Positions 8,687 to 17,132 of a stretch of 29,669 bases of DNA are shown one piece after another. This stretch comes from JAZQLP01 sp045629205 (GTDB lineage: Bacteria; Bacillota; Clostridia; Oscillospirales; UBA644): contig JAZQQT010000081.1 in the NCBI GenBank assembly GCA_045629205.1, positions 1 through 29,669 of the forward strand, given 5' to 3'. The position numbers and the translations under genes are program-made. Below the pieces are notes generated by a model. It was given only the letters and a program-made list of their open reading frames with translations, was not told where the DNA came from and did no database searches. How positions within the stretch are numbered: position 1 is the first letter of the stretch; the number at the start of each line of letters is the position of its first letter.

Positions 8687-10033
8687 TTATTTATTGAGTT
8701 TTTCGTTTATGACTTGGTTTAAAGCGTCCTTTACCGAGTCTATTTTTGATTGTGCCGTTCCTCGTCCGTAAGCTATATCGGATATTGCAGCCTCTATTTC
8801 TCCTCCGTGGTTCCACGGGTTGGTTCCGTAAAGAAGAGCGAGCGGATAAAAATCCATCGTGTCAAGGGCGGAAAGATATACTTCGAAATCTTCGTCGCTG
8901 TAAAACAGGTTTTCAACAGCATAGTCTTTCCATCCTTCCGGATAAAGCGAGGCGTCAAGGGGATCGAAAAGGTCATCGACAATGATGCCGATTTCTTCAT
9001 TTTCAAAGGATGAGAGGATCGTGAAAGCGTAATAATATCTGTAAAGGGAATAACCTGCGACAATATCCGGATCGCCGTTAGGACCGCATGGGAATTTTAC
9101 AAGAGAATATTCTATATCCTGAGAGTTGGAAGCGCCGCCGTTGAAATGAAGAGGCCAGATTTCTCCTTTTTCCCATTCGTCCCATGTCGAGCCGCCGCTT
9201 ATCTGGACAAGTCCGCTGTTTACCAGGTCGGTCATAAATTCAATGGCTTCAATAGTGTTGGAGTTTGTCAGCCCCGATTTATATACTCCGTCGATTTCTT
9301 TTATGATATATCCGCCGTTTGAGATAATAGCCGGAAGGAAAGTCTGGATTCCCGCCACCAACCAGTCTATCAACATACCGACATGGTTGATTTCGCCGTC
9401 GTTAAAAGTTCCCTGCTGAAGAACGACCTTGTAATTCTGCCAGTCCCATTCACCTTTTTCCACATATTCATGAGGGTCCGTCATCGCAAGCTTATCAATG
9501 AGATTCATATTGATTCCGATAAGTCCGCTTACGGACGGAACACTGTCACCGAGATAGTTCAGTATTCCGTATCGTGTTTTATCAAATGTTCCCTCAAGAA
9601 GAAGCGCCGGAATACCGAATTTTATGTCTTCATGATCTTTAACACCGATTTCTTCAAACGGCGTAAGAATTCCGAGCTCGTAAAAAGAGTAAAGCGTGTC
9701 ATTCATACAGAATATCATATCTACATTACCGCCGCCGGAGACGGTTTTTGCAAGTATCTGCTGTTCGATATCGCAGTAATTGCTTGACATCTTTACATTA
9801 TATTGTTTTTCGATTTCTTCAAGTCTGTCGAGAAATCTGTCTGCCGAAGCGCTTTCGCCGCGTTTCCTGTCTTCGGAGAACAGCCATGCAGATGTATAAA
9901 TCGAAAATGTGCTGCCGAGAAAATTCGGACCGGATTCGTCGTCTTCTTCGTTGAAATCGAATTTTTTTTGTCCGCACGAAATCAGCGTGAATGAAAGACA
10001 AAGGATGATGAGTATGGACAGTATTTTTTTCAT
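8687..10033 (-). CDS. L7: solute-binding-like lipoprotein, subfamily A
   Basis: L7 has 448 residues with lipobox LISC (Cys20) and AAAGGA before the ATG. The linker is strongly acidic (EEDDESG, 29-35). Two departures stand out. The FPYGP element is FPCGP (314-318), placing a Cys where nearly every paralogue has Tyr. The CDMxxC motif is VDMIFC (104-109), lacking its first Cys. The gene therefore has lost one conserved Cys and gained another. WDW (197-199) replaces WNW. A 44-nt block at 9287-9330 covering the SNGGYIIKEIDG region is identical to L2, suggesting gene conversion. The spacing is 27 bp on both sides, so it lies mid-operon. Confidence 0.92.
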   Translation of the reverse strand: MKKILSILIILCLSFTLISCGQKKFDFNEEDDESGPNFLGSTFSIYTSAWLFSEDRKRGESASADRFLDRLEEIEKQYNVKMSSNYCDIEQQILAKTVSGGGNVDMIFCMNDTLYSFYELGILTPFEEIGVKDHEDIKFGIPALLLEGTFDKTRYGILNYLGDSVPSVSGLIGINMNLIDKLAMTDPHEYVEKGEWDWQNYKVVLQQGTFNDGEINHVGMLIDWLVAGIQTFLPAIISNGGYIIKEIDGVYKSGLTNSNTIEAIEFMTDLVNSGLVQISGGSTWDEWEKGEIWPLHFNGGASNSQDIEYSLVKFPCGPNGDPDIVAGYSLYRYYYAFTILSSFENEEIGIIVDDLFDPLDASLYPEGWKDYAVENLFYSDEDFEVYLSALDTMDFYPLALLYGTNPWNHGGEIEAAISDIAYGRGTAQSKIDSVKDALNQVINEKLNK

Positions 10034-10060
10034 GGTTTTTTCCTTTGGATAATGTATTTA

Positions 10061-11404
10061 TTATTTGTTGTTTAATTTACTGTCTATTAATTCGTTTAAA
10101 TAGCCTTTTACGGATTCCATTCCGGACTGCGCCGTGATCTGTCCCGAAAAGATATTATTCATTGTGTTTTCGACTTCACCTTTATATGTCCACAGACCTT
10201 CACCGTAAAGTGCAACCATCGGATAATAACACATGGTATTCAGCCCTGTCATAAACGTTTCCTGATCGGAATCATTATAGAACAGATTTTCGATGGCGTA
10301 GTCTTTCCATCCTTCGGGATAAATCGATACATCAAGAGGCTCAAATAAGTCATCTACGATTATTCCGATTTCATCATTGTCAAATTGTGTCAGTATGGAA
10401 AATGCATAATAATATCTTTCGATAGAGTATGCCGCGATAATATCTTTGTTACCCGAAGGTCCGTATGGGAATCTGACAATCGACAGCACATCTTCGTTGG
10501 AAACAGACAAACCGCTGTCATTGAGAAACAACCAGGTTTTTTCTTCAAGAGGAGTCCATGAGCCGCCGGTACACAATTTGATAAGTCCATCGTTATGAAG
10601 ACCGGTCATAAATTCCATTGCTTCGATTGCGTTGGGCTCGCATAACCCGGATGTATATACGCCGTTGCTTTCCTTGATTATATAACCGCCGTTTGAAATT
10701 ATTGCGGGGAAAAATGCGTGTATTCCGACGTTACCGCTTTCGCAAAGCATACCGTAATACTGTTTGTCGCCGTCGGAAAAAGTGCCTTGCATTATTTCCT
10801 CGCGCATTGTATTCCAGTTCCATTCGCCTTTTTCAACATATTCGTGCGGATCCGGTAAGGAAAATTCGTTGAGAAAATCCATATTGATCAGTAAAAATCC
10901 GCTTACGGTAGGAACGGAGTCACCGAGGTAGTTGATTATACCGTATTGATTTCCGTCGAACGTTCCCTCAACCAAAAGCGATGGAATACCGAATTTTATG
11001 TCTTCATGGTCTTTAACACCGATTTCTTCAAACGGCGTGAGGATTCCGAGCTCATGAAATTTATAAAGTGAGGTGTTGGGACAGTAAAGCATATCGCAGC
11101 CGCTCCCGCCGTTGAGCGTCATGGCAAGAATCGTCGGCTGTAGTGTTTCATCACAGTATATACACTTGATTTTTACGTTGTAATCATGCTCGATTTGTTC
11201 GATTCTGTCGAGGAATCTGTCTCCGGACGCGCTGCCGCCGCGTTCTCTTTTGTCGGAAAGCCATCGTGTGGAAGAATATACGCTAAATGTGTTTCCGAGA
11301 AAATCGACTTCCGAATCATCTTTGAAAATGTCTTCTTTCCGGCTGCATGAAAAAAGTGTAAGCGAAAGTGATACAAGAATAATCAGGGAAAAGATTTTTT
11401 TCAT
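10061..11404 (-). CDS. L8: solute-binding-like lipoprotein, subfamily A
   Basis: I start this 447-residue protein at the ATG at 11404, seven bases after AGAGG (11412-11416). The in-frame ATG at 11419 overlaps that ribosome site and would add only MRGHL. The signal ends LFSC (Cys20). L8 carries the extra-Cys insert shared with L4 (IYCDETLQPTIL), and its pre-FPYGP loop has the WLF variant (EEKTWLFLNDSG) also seen in L4 and L9. CDMLYC, GNQYGI, GEWNWNTMREEIM, SNGGYIIKESNG and YPEGWKDYA are present. The loop CESGNVGIHAFFPAI pairs with GIHAFLPAI in L9, and the leader of L8 is duplicated ahead of L9, so these neighbours are probably recent tandem duplicates. Confidence 0.92.
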   Translation of the reverse strand: MKKIFSLIILVSLSLTLFSCSRKEDIFKDDSEVDFLGNTFSVYSSTRWLSDKRERGGSASGDRFLDRIEQIEHDYNVKIKCIYCDETLQPTILAMTLNGGSGCDMLYCPNTSLYKFHELGILTPFEEIGVKDHEDIKFGIPSLLVEGTFDGNQYGIINYLGDSVPTVSGFLLINMDFLNEFSLPDPHEYVEKGEWNWNTMREEIMQGTFSDGDKQYYGMLCESGNVGIHAFFPAIISNGGYIIKESNGVYTSGLCEPNAIEAMEFMTGLHNDGLIKLCTGGSWTPLEEKTWLFLNDSGLSVSNEDVLSIVRFPYGPSGNKDIIAAYSIERYYYAFSILTQFDNDEIGIIVDDLFEPLDVSIYPEGWKDYAIENLFYNDSDQETFMTGLNTMCYYPMVALYGEGLWTYKGEVENTMNNIFSGQITAQSGMESVKGYLNELIDSKLNNK

Positions 11405-11497
11405 AAGGTGACCTCTCATAAATATAATGGGATATCTGCGGTATGAATGTCTTTGTTGTCGAATATGCTGTTTTTATTCTATGTTGTTAAGACTTTT
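11405..11497. repeat. Duplicated junction, copy 1 (L8 leader plus 3' end of L9)
   Basis: This block aligns without gaps to 12815-12907 at a constant offset of 1410 bp. The stretch AATGGGATATCTGCGGTATG is identical in both. It spans the leader of L8 and the last codons of L9. No promoter or terminator is visible in it. Confidence 0.85.
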
Positions 11498-12814
11498 GTT
11501 TACCATATTATTCAGTGTTTCTTTTATTGCATTTATTTCCGATTGCGCCGATCCGTGTCCTTCTAATATCCGATACAAGGCATCTTCGATTTCTCCGGTG
11601 TGATTCCACATGTTTGTGCCGTATAGGATACCGATCGGATAGTAATTCAAGGTGTTAAGTCCTGTCATGAATGTTTCATAGTCGGAATCCGAATAGAAGA
11701 GATTTTCAATGGCATAATCTTTCCATCCTTCCGGATAAATCGAGGCATCAAGCGGCTCAAAAAGATCATCGACGATAATTCCGATATCAGAGCTTTCAAA
11801 TACCGAAAGCATTAAAGAAAAGGAATAGTAATCCCTGTTCATCGAATATGCGGCGACGATATCCGGATTGCCGGACGGTCCGTAAGGGAATCTGACAATG
11901 ACCCGGTCGCTGGTCCCCGTCATTCTGACGTCATTTACAAATAACCAATTTCCGTTCTCAAGCCACGGAAGCCATGCATCGCCGCCGACAATACTTATAA
12001 GTCCTTCGTTATAGAGTTCTGTCATAAACTCTATCGCTTCTATCGATTTTTCATCATCGAGGCCGGTTTCGTATATCCCGTCGGCGTATTTTATGATATG
12101 ACCGCCGTTTGAGATTATTGCAGGTAAAAACGCATGTATTCCGCCGAGTAATCTTTCGCTCAGCATTCCGATGTGTTCGCTTTCTCCGTCGGAAAAGGTG
12201 CCTTTGATAAGCTCCCGGTGAAGATTATCCCACGTCCATTCACCCTGTTCCACATATTCATGAGGGTCAGTCAGAGAAAGAGAATTCAGCATACCCTCAT
12301 TGATCTGCATCAGACCGTATATCGTGGGGATTGAATCACCGAAATAGTTGATTATACCGTATTGAGTTCCGCCGAAGGTCCCTTCGACAAGGAGAGACGG
12401 AATGCCGAACTTTTCGGACTGATGATTTTTGACTTCGATTTCGCTGAAAGGCGTAAGTATTCCGAGATTAAAAAAAGTGAAGAGATGATCATTGCCGCAA
12501 AAAAACATATCGCATCCGCTGCCGCCGTTAAGTGTCAATGCAAGTATTTTTGTTTCAATATTGTCGACTTCATTGCGTATTTTTACGTTATATTCTTTTT
12601 CTGTTTCTTCGATTCTGCTGATGAATCTGTCGATTGATGCGCTCGTGACGCGATCCTTTTTGTTGTAAAGCCACATATCCTGTGAATAAACGGTAAAAGT
12701 ATTTCCGAGGAAGTTTATTTCCGTGTCTGTATCAATAATTTCAGTTGCTTTGCCGCATGAAATCATCATGAGAAAAAGCGGAACGAGAATGATCAGCGCG
12801 AAGAGTCTTTTCAT
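11474..12814 (-). CDS. L9: solute-binding-like lipoprotein, subfamily A
   Basis: L9 encodes 446 residues from the ATG at 12814, seven bases after AGAGG (12822-12826). A five-codon extension would have to start at TTG and is unlikely. The signal MKRLFALIILVPLFLMMISC (Cys20) is followed by a shorter linker. It departs from its relatives in several places: KKDRVTSASIDRFISRIEET replaces the usual RKRG...DRFLDRIEQIE, WTW replaces WNW, and SNGGHIIKYADG replaces SNGGYIIKEIDG. The pre-FPYGP loop has the WLF variant (GNWLFVNDVR). CDMFFC, GTFGGTQYGI, FPYGPSGNPD and YPEGWKDYA are kept. The 3' end, VNKSLNNIE, is mirrored by the relic just upstream of this gene. Confidence 0.92.
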   Translation of the reverse strand: MKRLFALIILVPLFLMMISCGKATEIIDTDTEINFLGNTFTVYSQDMWLYNKKDRVTSASIDRFISRIEETEKEYNVKIRNEVDNIETKILALTLNGGSGCDMFFCGNDHLFTFFNLGILTPFSEIEVKNHQSEKFGIPSLLVEGTFGGTQYGIINYFGDSIPTIYGLMQINEGMLNSLSLTDPHEYVEQGEWTWDNLHRELIKGTFSDGESEHIGMLSERLLGGIHAFLPAIISNGGHIIKYADGIYETGLDDEKSIEAIEFMTELYNEGLISIVGGDAWLPWLENGNWLFVNDVRMTGTSDRVIVRFPYGPSGNPDIVAAYSMNRDYYSFSLMLSVFESSDIGIIVDDLFEPLDASIYPEGWKDYAIENLFYSDSDYETFMTGLNTLNYYPIGILYGTNMWNHTGEIEDALYRILEGHGSAQSEINAIKETLNNMVNKSLNNIE

Positions 12815-12907
12815 AAGGTAGCCTCTCAAAAAAATAATGGGATATCTGCGGTATGAATGCCGTGCTTCCGGAATGTGCTGTTTTTATTCTGTATTGTTAA
12901 GACTTTT
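12815..12907. repeat. Duplicated junction, copy 2 (L9 leader plus gene relic)
   Basis: This is the gapless partner of 11405-11497. It is the L9 leader followed by a former gene end. It explains why the L10-L9 gap (137 bp) is the longest in the array. Confidence 0.85.
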
Positions 12908-12913
12908 TCGTTT
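12884..12913 (-). pseudogene. Relic 3' end of a lost subfamily A copy
   Basis: On the minus strand this reads K-S-L-N-N-T-E-stop, nearly the same as the L9 terminus (KSLNNIE), and the stop sits exactly 1410 bp from the L9 stop. Codons just upstream (INEK-like) are in another frame, so a one-base shift separates them. No start or body is present. It is the footprint of a paralogue removed by recombination, or of a tandem duplication endpoint. Confidence 0.7.
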
Positions 12914-12951
12914 ATCGGTTTGTTTGATGTGACTTTTTTGCGTGTCGGTTG

Positions 12952-14301
12952 TTATTTTCCGACATTCATCTGCTCGTTAATAGCGTCGATGAGAATGTCC
13001 CTGACCGCATCTATTTCTGTCTGGATGCTTCCGCGCCCCAGCAGAATGTTATAAAGCGCATCTTCGACTTCTCCTTTATTTGACCACGGATTTGTGCCGT
13101 AGAGAACACCGATGGGATAGTAATTCATTGTTTCGAGACCTGTCATATAGGTCTCATAGTCTATATTGCTGTAAAAGACATTATCAACAGCATAATCTTT
13201 CCATCCTTCCGGATAGAGTGAAGCGTCGAGTGGATCAAGAAGATCATCTATGATAATGCCTATTTCGTCATTTCCGAAACCCGAGAGTATCGTGAAGGCA
13301 TAATAACCTCTGTTGATTGAATAAGCTGCAACGATATCGGGATTTCCGTGCGGACCGTATGGGAATCGGACGAGAGAATATGTTATGTCGGAGGAAGAAT
13401 ACACTCCGCTGTTGTTTATCATCGGCCATGTTTTCCCTTCGATCCAGATATCCCATGCCGTTCCGCCTTGAATGTGAATAAGGCCGTCTGCTACCAGACC
13501 CGTCATGAATTCCATTGCTTCGATTGCGTTTGAGTCGAATATTCCGGTTTTATATACTCCGTCGACTTCTTTTATGATATAACCGCCGTTGGCGATGGTT
13601 GCCGGGAAAAATGCGGCAACACCGCCGAGCATCGAGTCACTTATCATACCGACATGATCGATTTCGCCGTCATTGAACGTTCCCTGCTGAAGAACGGTGC
13701 GGAAGTTCTGCCAGTCCCAGCTGCCTTTTTCAACATATTCATGAGGATCATCCATCCCGAGTTCTTCGAGAAGATTCATATTGATGGTGATAAATCCGTT
13801 GATCGACGGAATTGAATCTCCGAGATAATTCGTTACGCCGTATTGCTTGCCGCCGAATGTTCCTTCGACAAGAAGTGACGGAATACCGAATTTGATATCT
13901 TCGTGATCCCTGACTCCGATTTCCTCAAAAGGAGTGAGGATATTCATATTATAAAACGTGAAAAGCGCGTCGTTGCCGCAGCTGAGAAGATCGCAGCCGC
14001 CTCCGCCGTTAAGCGTTAACGACAGTATCTTTGTCTGAAGGTTCTCGTCGCTTTCGTTTCTGATTTTGACATTGTATTTTTTTTCGATCTGCTCTATTCT
14101 GTCGAGAGATCTGTCACCCGAAGCGCTGCCTCCGCGTTGTCTTTTATCGGAAAGCCATACTCCCGCGGAATATACCGTAAAGGTATTTCCGTGAAAATTG
14201 ATTTCGGAGTCATCTTCTTCAAAAATCGGTTTTTTCTGACTGCACGAAATCAGGCTGAGAAAAAGACAAAATATGATGATGGGAGTAAAAATTTTTTTCA
14301 T
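12952..14301 (-). CDS. L10: solute-binding-like lipoprotein, subfamily A
   Basis: The product is 449 residues from the ATG at 14301, which follows AGAGG (14308-14312) by six bases. The ORF is open 30 codons further up, but that stretch overlaps L11 and lacks a signal. The lipobox is LISC (Cys20). Elements seen are RGGSASGDRSLDRIEQIEKK (Ser replaces Phe in DRFLD), CDLLSC, GTFGGKQYGV, GSWDWQNFR, ANGGYIIKEVDG, FPYGPHGNPD and YPEGWKDYA. The segment GTAWDIWIEGKTWPM is shared with L6, whereas YKTGIFDSNAIEAME matches its neighbour L11. This makes it a likely mosaic. The C-terminus INEQMNVGK resembles that of none of its neighbours. Confidence 0.92.
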   Translation of the reverse strand: MKKIFTPIIIFCLFLSLISCSQKKPIFEEDDSEINFHGNTFTVYSAGVWLSDKRQRGGSASGDRSLDRIEQIEKKYNVKIRNESDENLQTKILSLTLNGGGGCDLLSCGNDALFTFYNMNILTPFEEIGVRDHEDIKFGIPSLLVEGTFGGKQYGVTNYLGDSIPSINGFITINMNLLEELGMDDPHEYVEKGSWDWQNFRTVLQQGTFNDGEIDHVGMISDSMLGGVAAFFPATIANGGYIIKEVDGVYKTGIFDSNAIEAMEFMTGLVADGLIHIQGGTAWDIWIEGKTWPMINNSGVYSSSDITYSLVRFPYGPHGNPDIVAAYSINRGYYAFTILSGFGNDEIGIIIDDLLDPLDASLYPEGWKDYAVDNVFYSNIDYETYMTGLETMNYYPIGVLYGTNPWSNKGEVEDALYNILLGRGSIQTEIDAVRDILIDAINEQMNVGK

Positions 14302-14368
14302 TGCAATCCTCTTAAATATTGATTTGCGGATAATTATGTATAAACGGAAGCCGACTGACAGTATAATA

Positions 14369-15718
14369 TTATCTGTCATTGAGCTTTTCATCTATGAGTT
14401 TATTTAAAATATCTTTTACCGAATCCAGTTCGGCTTGCGCTGTTCCGTATCCCATAAGAATATTGTCAAGTGCGTCTTCGACTTCACCTTTATGGTTCCA
14501 TGCGTTGGTTCCGTAAAAAACGCCGATCGGATAATAATTCATTGATTCGAGTCCTGTTATATATGTCTCATAATCGGAATCGTTGTAAAAAAGGTTTTCT
14601 TTTGCGTAATCTTTCCAGCCTTCGGGATAAAGCGAAGTATCAAGGGGTTCGAGCAGGTCATCGACTATTATTCCTATTTCGTCGTTGCTGAATGATGAAA
14701 GCATGGTGAAAGCGTAATAGTCTCTGTTGATTGAGTATGAGGCGACGATATCCGGATTTCCGGACGGCCCGTATGGGAATCTGACTATGGATTGTTCAAT
14801 ATCGTTATATCCGGTATATCCGCCGTCCATTATAAACGGCCAGGTTTTGCCTTCGACCCATGTTTCTTCATCTCCGCCTTTAACCTGAATGAGTCCTGCG
14901 TCGGAAAGTCCGGTTATGTATTCCATTGCTTCTATGGCGTTGGATTCGAAGATCCCGGTCTTGTATATTCCGTCGGTTTCTTTGATGATATATCCGCCGT
15001 TGGAAATTATCGCCGGGAAAAACATACGGATGGCGCTGAGATTGTTTACGCTTATCATGCCGATGTGACGTATATCACCGTCATCGAAAGTGCCTTTTTT
15101 GAGTTCGACTTTAAAATTGTTCCAGTCCCATTCACCGCTTTCGACATATTCGTGGGGATCGGTCATTGATAATTCTTTGATAAGATTCATGTTTACCGTG
15201 ATTAATCCGCATAAACCCGGCACGGTATCTCCGAGATAGTGCTCTATTCCGTACTGAACTCCGCCGAAGGTTCCCTCAACGAGCAGCGACGGGATACCGA
15301 ACTTTACGTCTTCGTGATCCCGAACTCCTATTTCACTGAAAGGGGTGAGTATTCCGAGCTCATAAAAATCGTAGAGAATATCGTTTCCGCATGAAATCAT
15401 GTCACAGCCGCCTCCGCCGTTCATTGTCATGGCGAAAATTTTATTCTGAAGATTGCCGCTTTCATTGTAAATTTTAACATTATAATTCTTTTCGATTTCT
15501 TCTATTCTGTCGATCAATCTGTCTGTCGAAGCGTTTTCTCCGCGTTTTCTGTCATTTAAGTTCCACGAATCCGAAAACACGGTGCCCGAATATATCGTGA
15601 AAGTATTTCCCATAAAATTTATTTCGGAATCATCATTGAATTCAAATTCTTTTTTTCTGCATGAAACGAGAGTAAAGGAAAGTAAGATGATGAGAATCAG
15701 CGACAGTGTTTTTTTCAT
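14369..15718 (-). CDS. L11: solute-binding-like lipoprotein, subfamily A
   Basis: This 449-residue protein has lipobox LVSC (Cys20), with a basic RKK after the Cys before the acidic linker, which is unusual in the set. The longer N-terminal loop SGTVFSDSWNLNDRKRG parallels L5. CDMISC (about 105-110), GTFGGVQYGIEHYLGD (Glu-His where relatives have Ile-Asn), GEWDWNNFK, SNGGYIIKETDG, GGDEETWVEGKTWPF, FPYGPSGNPD and YPEGWKDYA follow in order. Part of the middle (KTGIFESNAIEAMEY) matches L10. AAAGG precedes the start. It sits 23 bp after L12 and 67 bp before L10. Confidence 0.92.
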   Translation of the reverse strand: MKKTLSLILIILLSFTLVSCRKKEFEFNDDSEINFMGNTFTIYSGTVFSDSWNLNDRKRGENASTDRLIDRIEEIEKNYNVKIYNESGNLQNKIFAMTMNGGGGCDMISCGNDILYDFYELGILTPFSEIGVRDHEDVKFGIPSLLVEGTFGGVQYGIEHYLGDTVPGLCGLITVNMNLIKELSMTDPHEYVESGEWDWNNFKVELKKGTFDDGDIRHIGMISVNNLSAIRMFFPAIISNGGYIIKETDGIYKTGIFESNAIEAMEYITGLSDAGLIQVKGGDEETWVEGKTWPFIMDGGYTGYNDIEQSIVRFPYGPSGNPDIVASYSINRDYYAFTMLSSFSNDEIGIIVDDLLEPLDTSLYPEGWKDYAKENLFYNDSDYETYITGLESMNYYPIGVFYGTNAWNHKGEVEDALDNILMGYGTAQAELDSVKDILNKLIDEKLNDR

Positions 15719-15741
15719 AATATGCCTTTTTGTATGTTGTT

Positions 15742-17100
15742 CTATTTTACGGAGTTGAGTTTTTCGTTTATGTCTTCCTGCAAGAGATCCTTTACGGCAT
15801 CAAGTTCTGCCTGAGCCGTTCCGCGCCCGAAAAGAATATTGTCGAGGGCCGGCATAATCTCGTCGGTAACCGTCCACGGATTTGTTCCGTAGATAAGACC
15901 CAACGGATAATACTGCAGGGTTTCAAGACCTGTCATGTATGTTTCGTAATCGGTATCGCTTTGAAATATGTTATCAATCGCGTAATCTTTCCATCCTTCG
16001 GGGTATAGGGAAGAATCGAGCGGTTCGAATATTTCATCCACGAGAAGTCCGGTTTCGTCGTTGCCGAAGGAGGAGAGAAGAGTGAATGCGTAATATTCTC
16101 TGTTTGTAGAATATGCCGCCACAATATCTTTGTTGCCGGACGGACCGTATGGAAAAGTAACCAGGGGATAATCCAGGTCGGTTTCGGTATTGTTATAAAA
16201 CAACGGCCAGTGAGTGCCGTTTTCCCAAAAATCATTACCCATGCCACTTGCCGCGACTTCCATTATTCCGTCATTGAGAAGATTCGTGACGAATTCCATC
16301 GCTTCTATCGCGTTTGGTTCACAGATACCGGATTTATATACTCCGTCGATTTCTTTTATGAGATATCCGCCGTTGGAGATTATTGCGGGAAAGAATGCCT
16401 GTGACCCCGGTATCGGATAGTCGCTTGCCATTCCTACATGCCTGATATTTCCTTCGGTATATGTTCCCTGCGCAAGAACGATACGCAGATTCTCCCAGTT
16501 CCATTCACCTTTTTCTGCGTATTCATGCGGGTCTGTCATCGAAAGACTGTTGAGCAATTCCGGATTTATCGAAATAATACCCTGCAGATACGGGACCGTG
16601 TCGCCGAGATAATTTATTATACCGAACCGGATTCCGTCAAAAGTTCCTTCAACGAGGAGTGACGGGATTCCGAATTTGATATTATCGTTATCTTTGACTC
16701 CGATTTCGCCGAACGGAACGAGAATACCGAGTTTATATAATGAGAAAAGGATATCGTTACCGCAATACAGCATATCGGCGTCGCTTCCGCCGCTGACGGA
16801 CATACTGAGGATTTTTGATTGCAGATTTCCGTGTTCGTTGGTAAGGACCACGTTATATTTTTGTTCGATTTCTTCGATTCTGTCTAAAAATCTGTCTGTC
16901 GAGGCGCTGTCCCCGCGTTTTCTGTCGGAAAGTGACAACGGCAAATATGACGTAAGCCACGTCCCGTCGGAAAGAACGGTAAACGTGGCTTCATTAAAAT
17001 CAGTAAAAGATTCATCATCTTCCGTAACCGGTTTGACGGAACATGAAACAAGTGTGAGAAACAGACAAAAAATAATAGAAAGCGACAGTTCTTTTTTCAT
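15742..17100 (-). CDS. L12: solute-binding-like lipoprotein, subfamily A (first of the subfamily transcribed)
   Basis: L12 (452 residues; lipobox LVSC, Cys20) has the longest N-terminal loop of the subfamily: from LSDGTW to LSLSDRKRG (43-63). Its Cys motif is ADMLYC (108-113), missing the first Cys. The expected elements follow: IPSLLVEGTF (145-154), WNW (200-202), SNGGYLIKEIDG, FPYGP (316-320) and YPEGW (366-370). The loop SDYPIPGSQ after HVGM and the GxGNDFWENG segment match L3, the penultimate subfamily A gene. The glycine run before the Cys motif is SGGSDAD rather than GGGGCD. A GGAAAGG site lies ahead of the ATG, and L13 ends 32 bp upstream. Confidence 0.92.
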   Translation of the reverse strand: MKKELSLSIIFCLFLTLVSCSVKPVTEDDESFTDFNEATFTVLSDGTWLTSYLPLSLSDRKRGDSASTDRFLDRIEEIEQKYNVVLTNEHGNLQSKILSMSVSGGSDADMLYCGNDILFSLYKLGILVPFGEIGVKDNDNIKFGIPSLLVEGTFDGIRFGIINYLGDTVPYLQGIISINPELLNSLSMTDPHEYAEKGEWNWENLRIVLAQGTYTEGNIRHVGMASDYPIPGSQAFFPAIISNGGYLIKEIDGVYKSGICEPNAIEAMEFVTNLLNDGIMEVAASGMGNDFWENGTHWPLFYNNTETDLDYPLVTFPYGPSGNKDIVAAYSTNREYYAFTLLSSFGNDETGLLVDEIFEPLDSSLYPEGWKDYAIDNIFQSDTDYETYMTGLETLQYYPLGLIYGTNPWTVTDEIMPALDNILFGRGTAQAELDAVKDLLQEDINEKLNSVK

Positions 17101-17132
17101 GACTCAGCCTTTCCGGTTGTATGTGAAGAATA

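Noticed and set aside
14352..14378. A small inverted repeat (TGACAG ... CTGTCA) overlapping the end of L11.
   Set aside because: It has a 6-bp stem, an AT-only loop and no T-tract; not distinguishable from chance.
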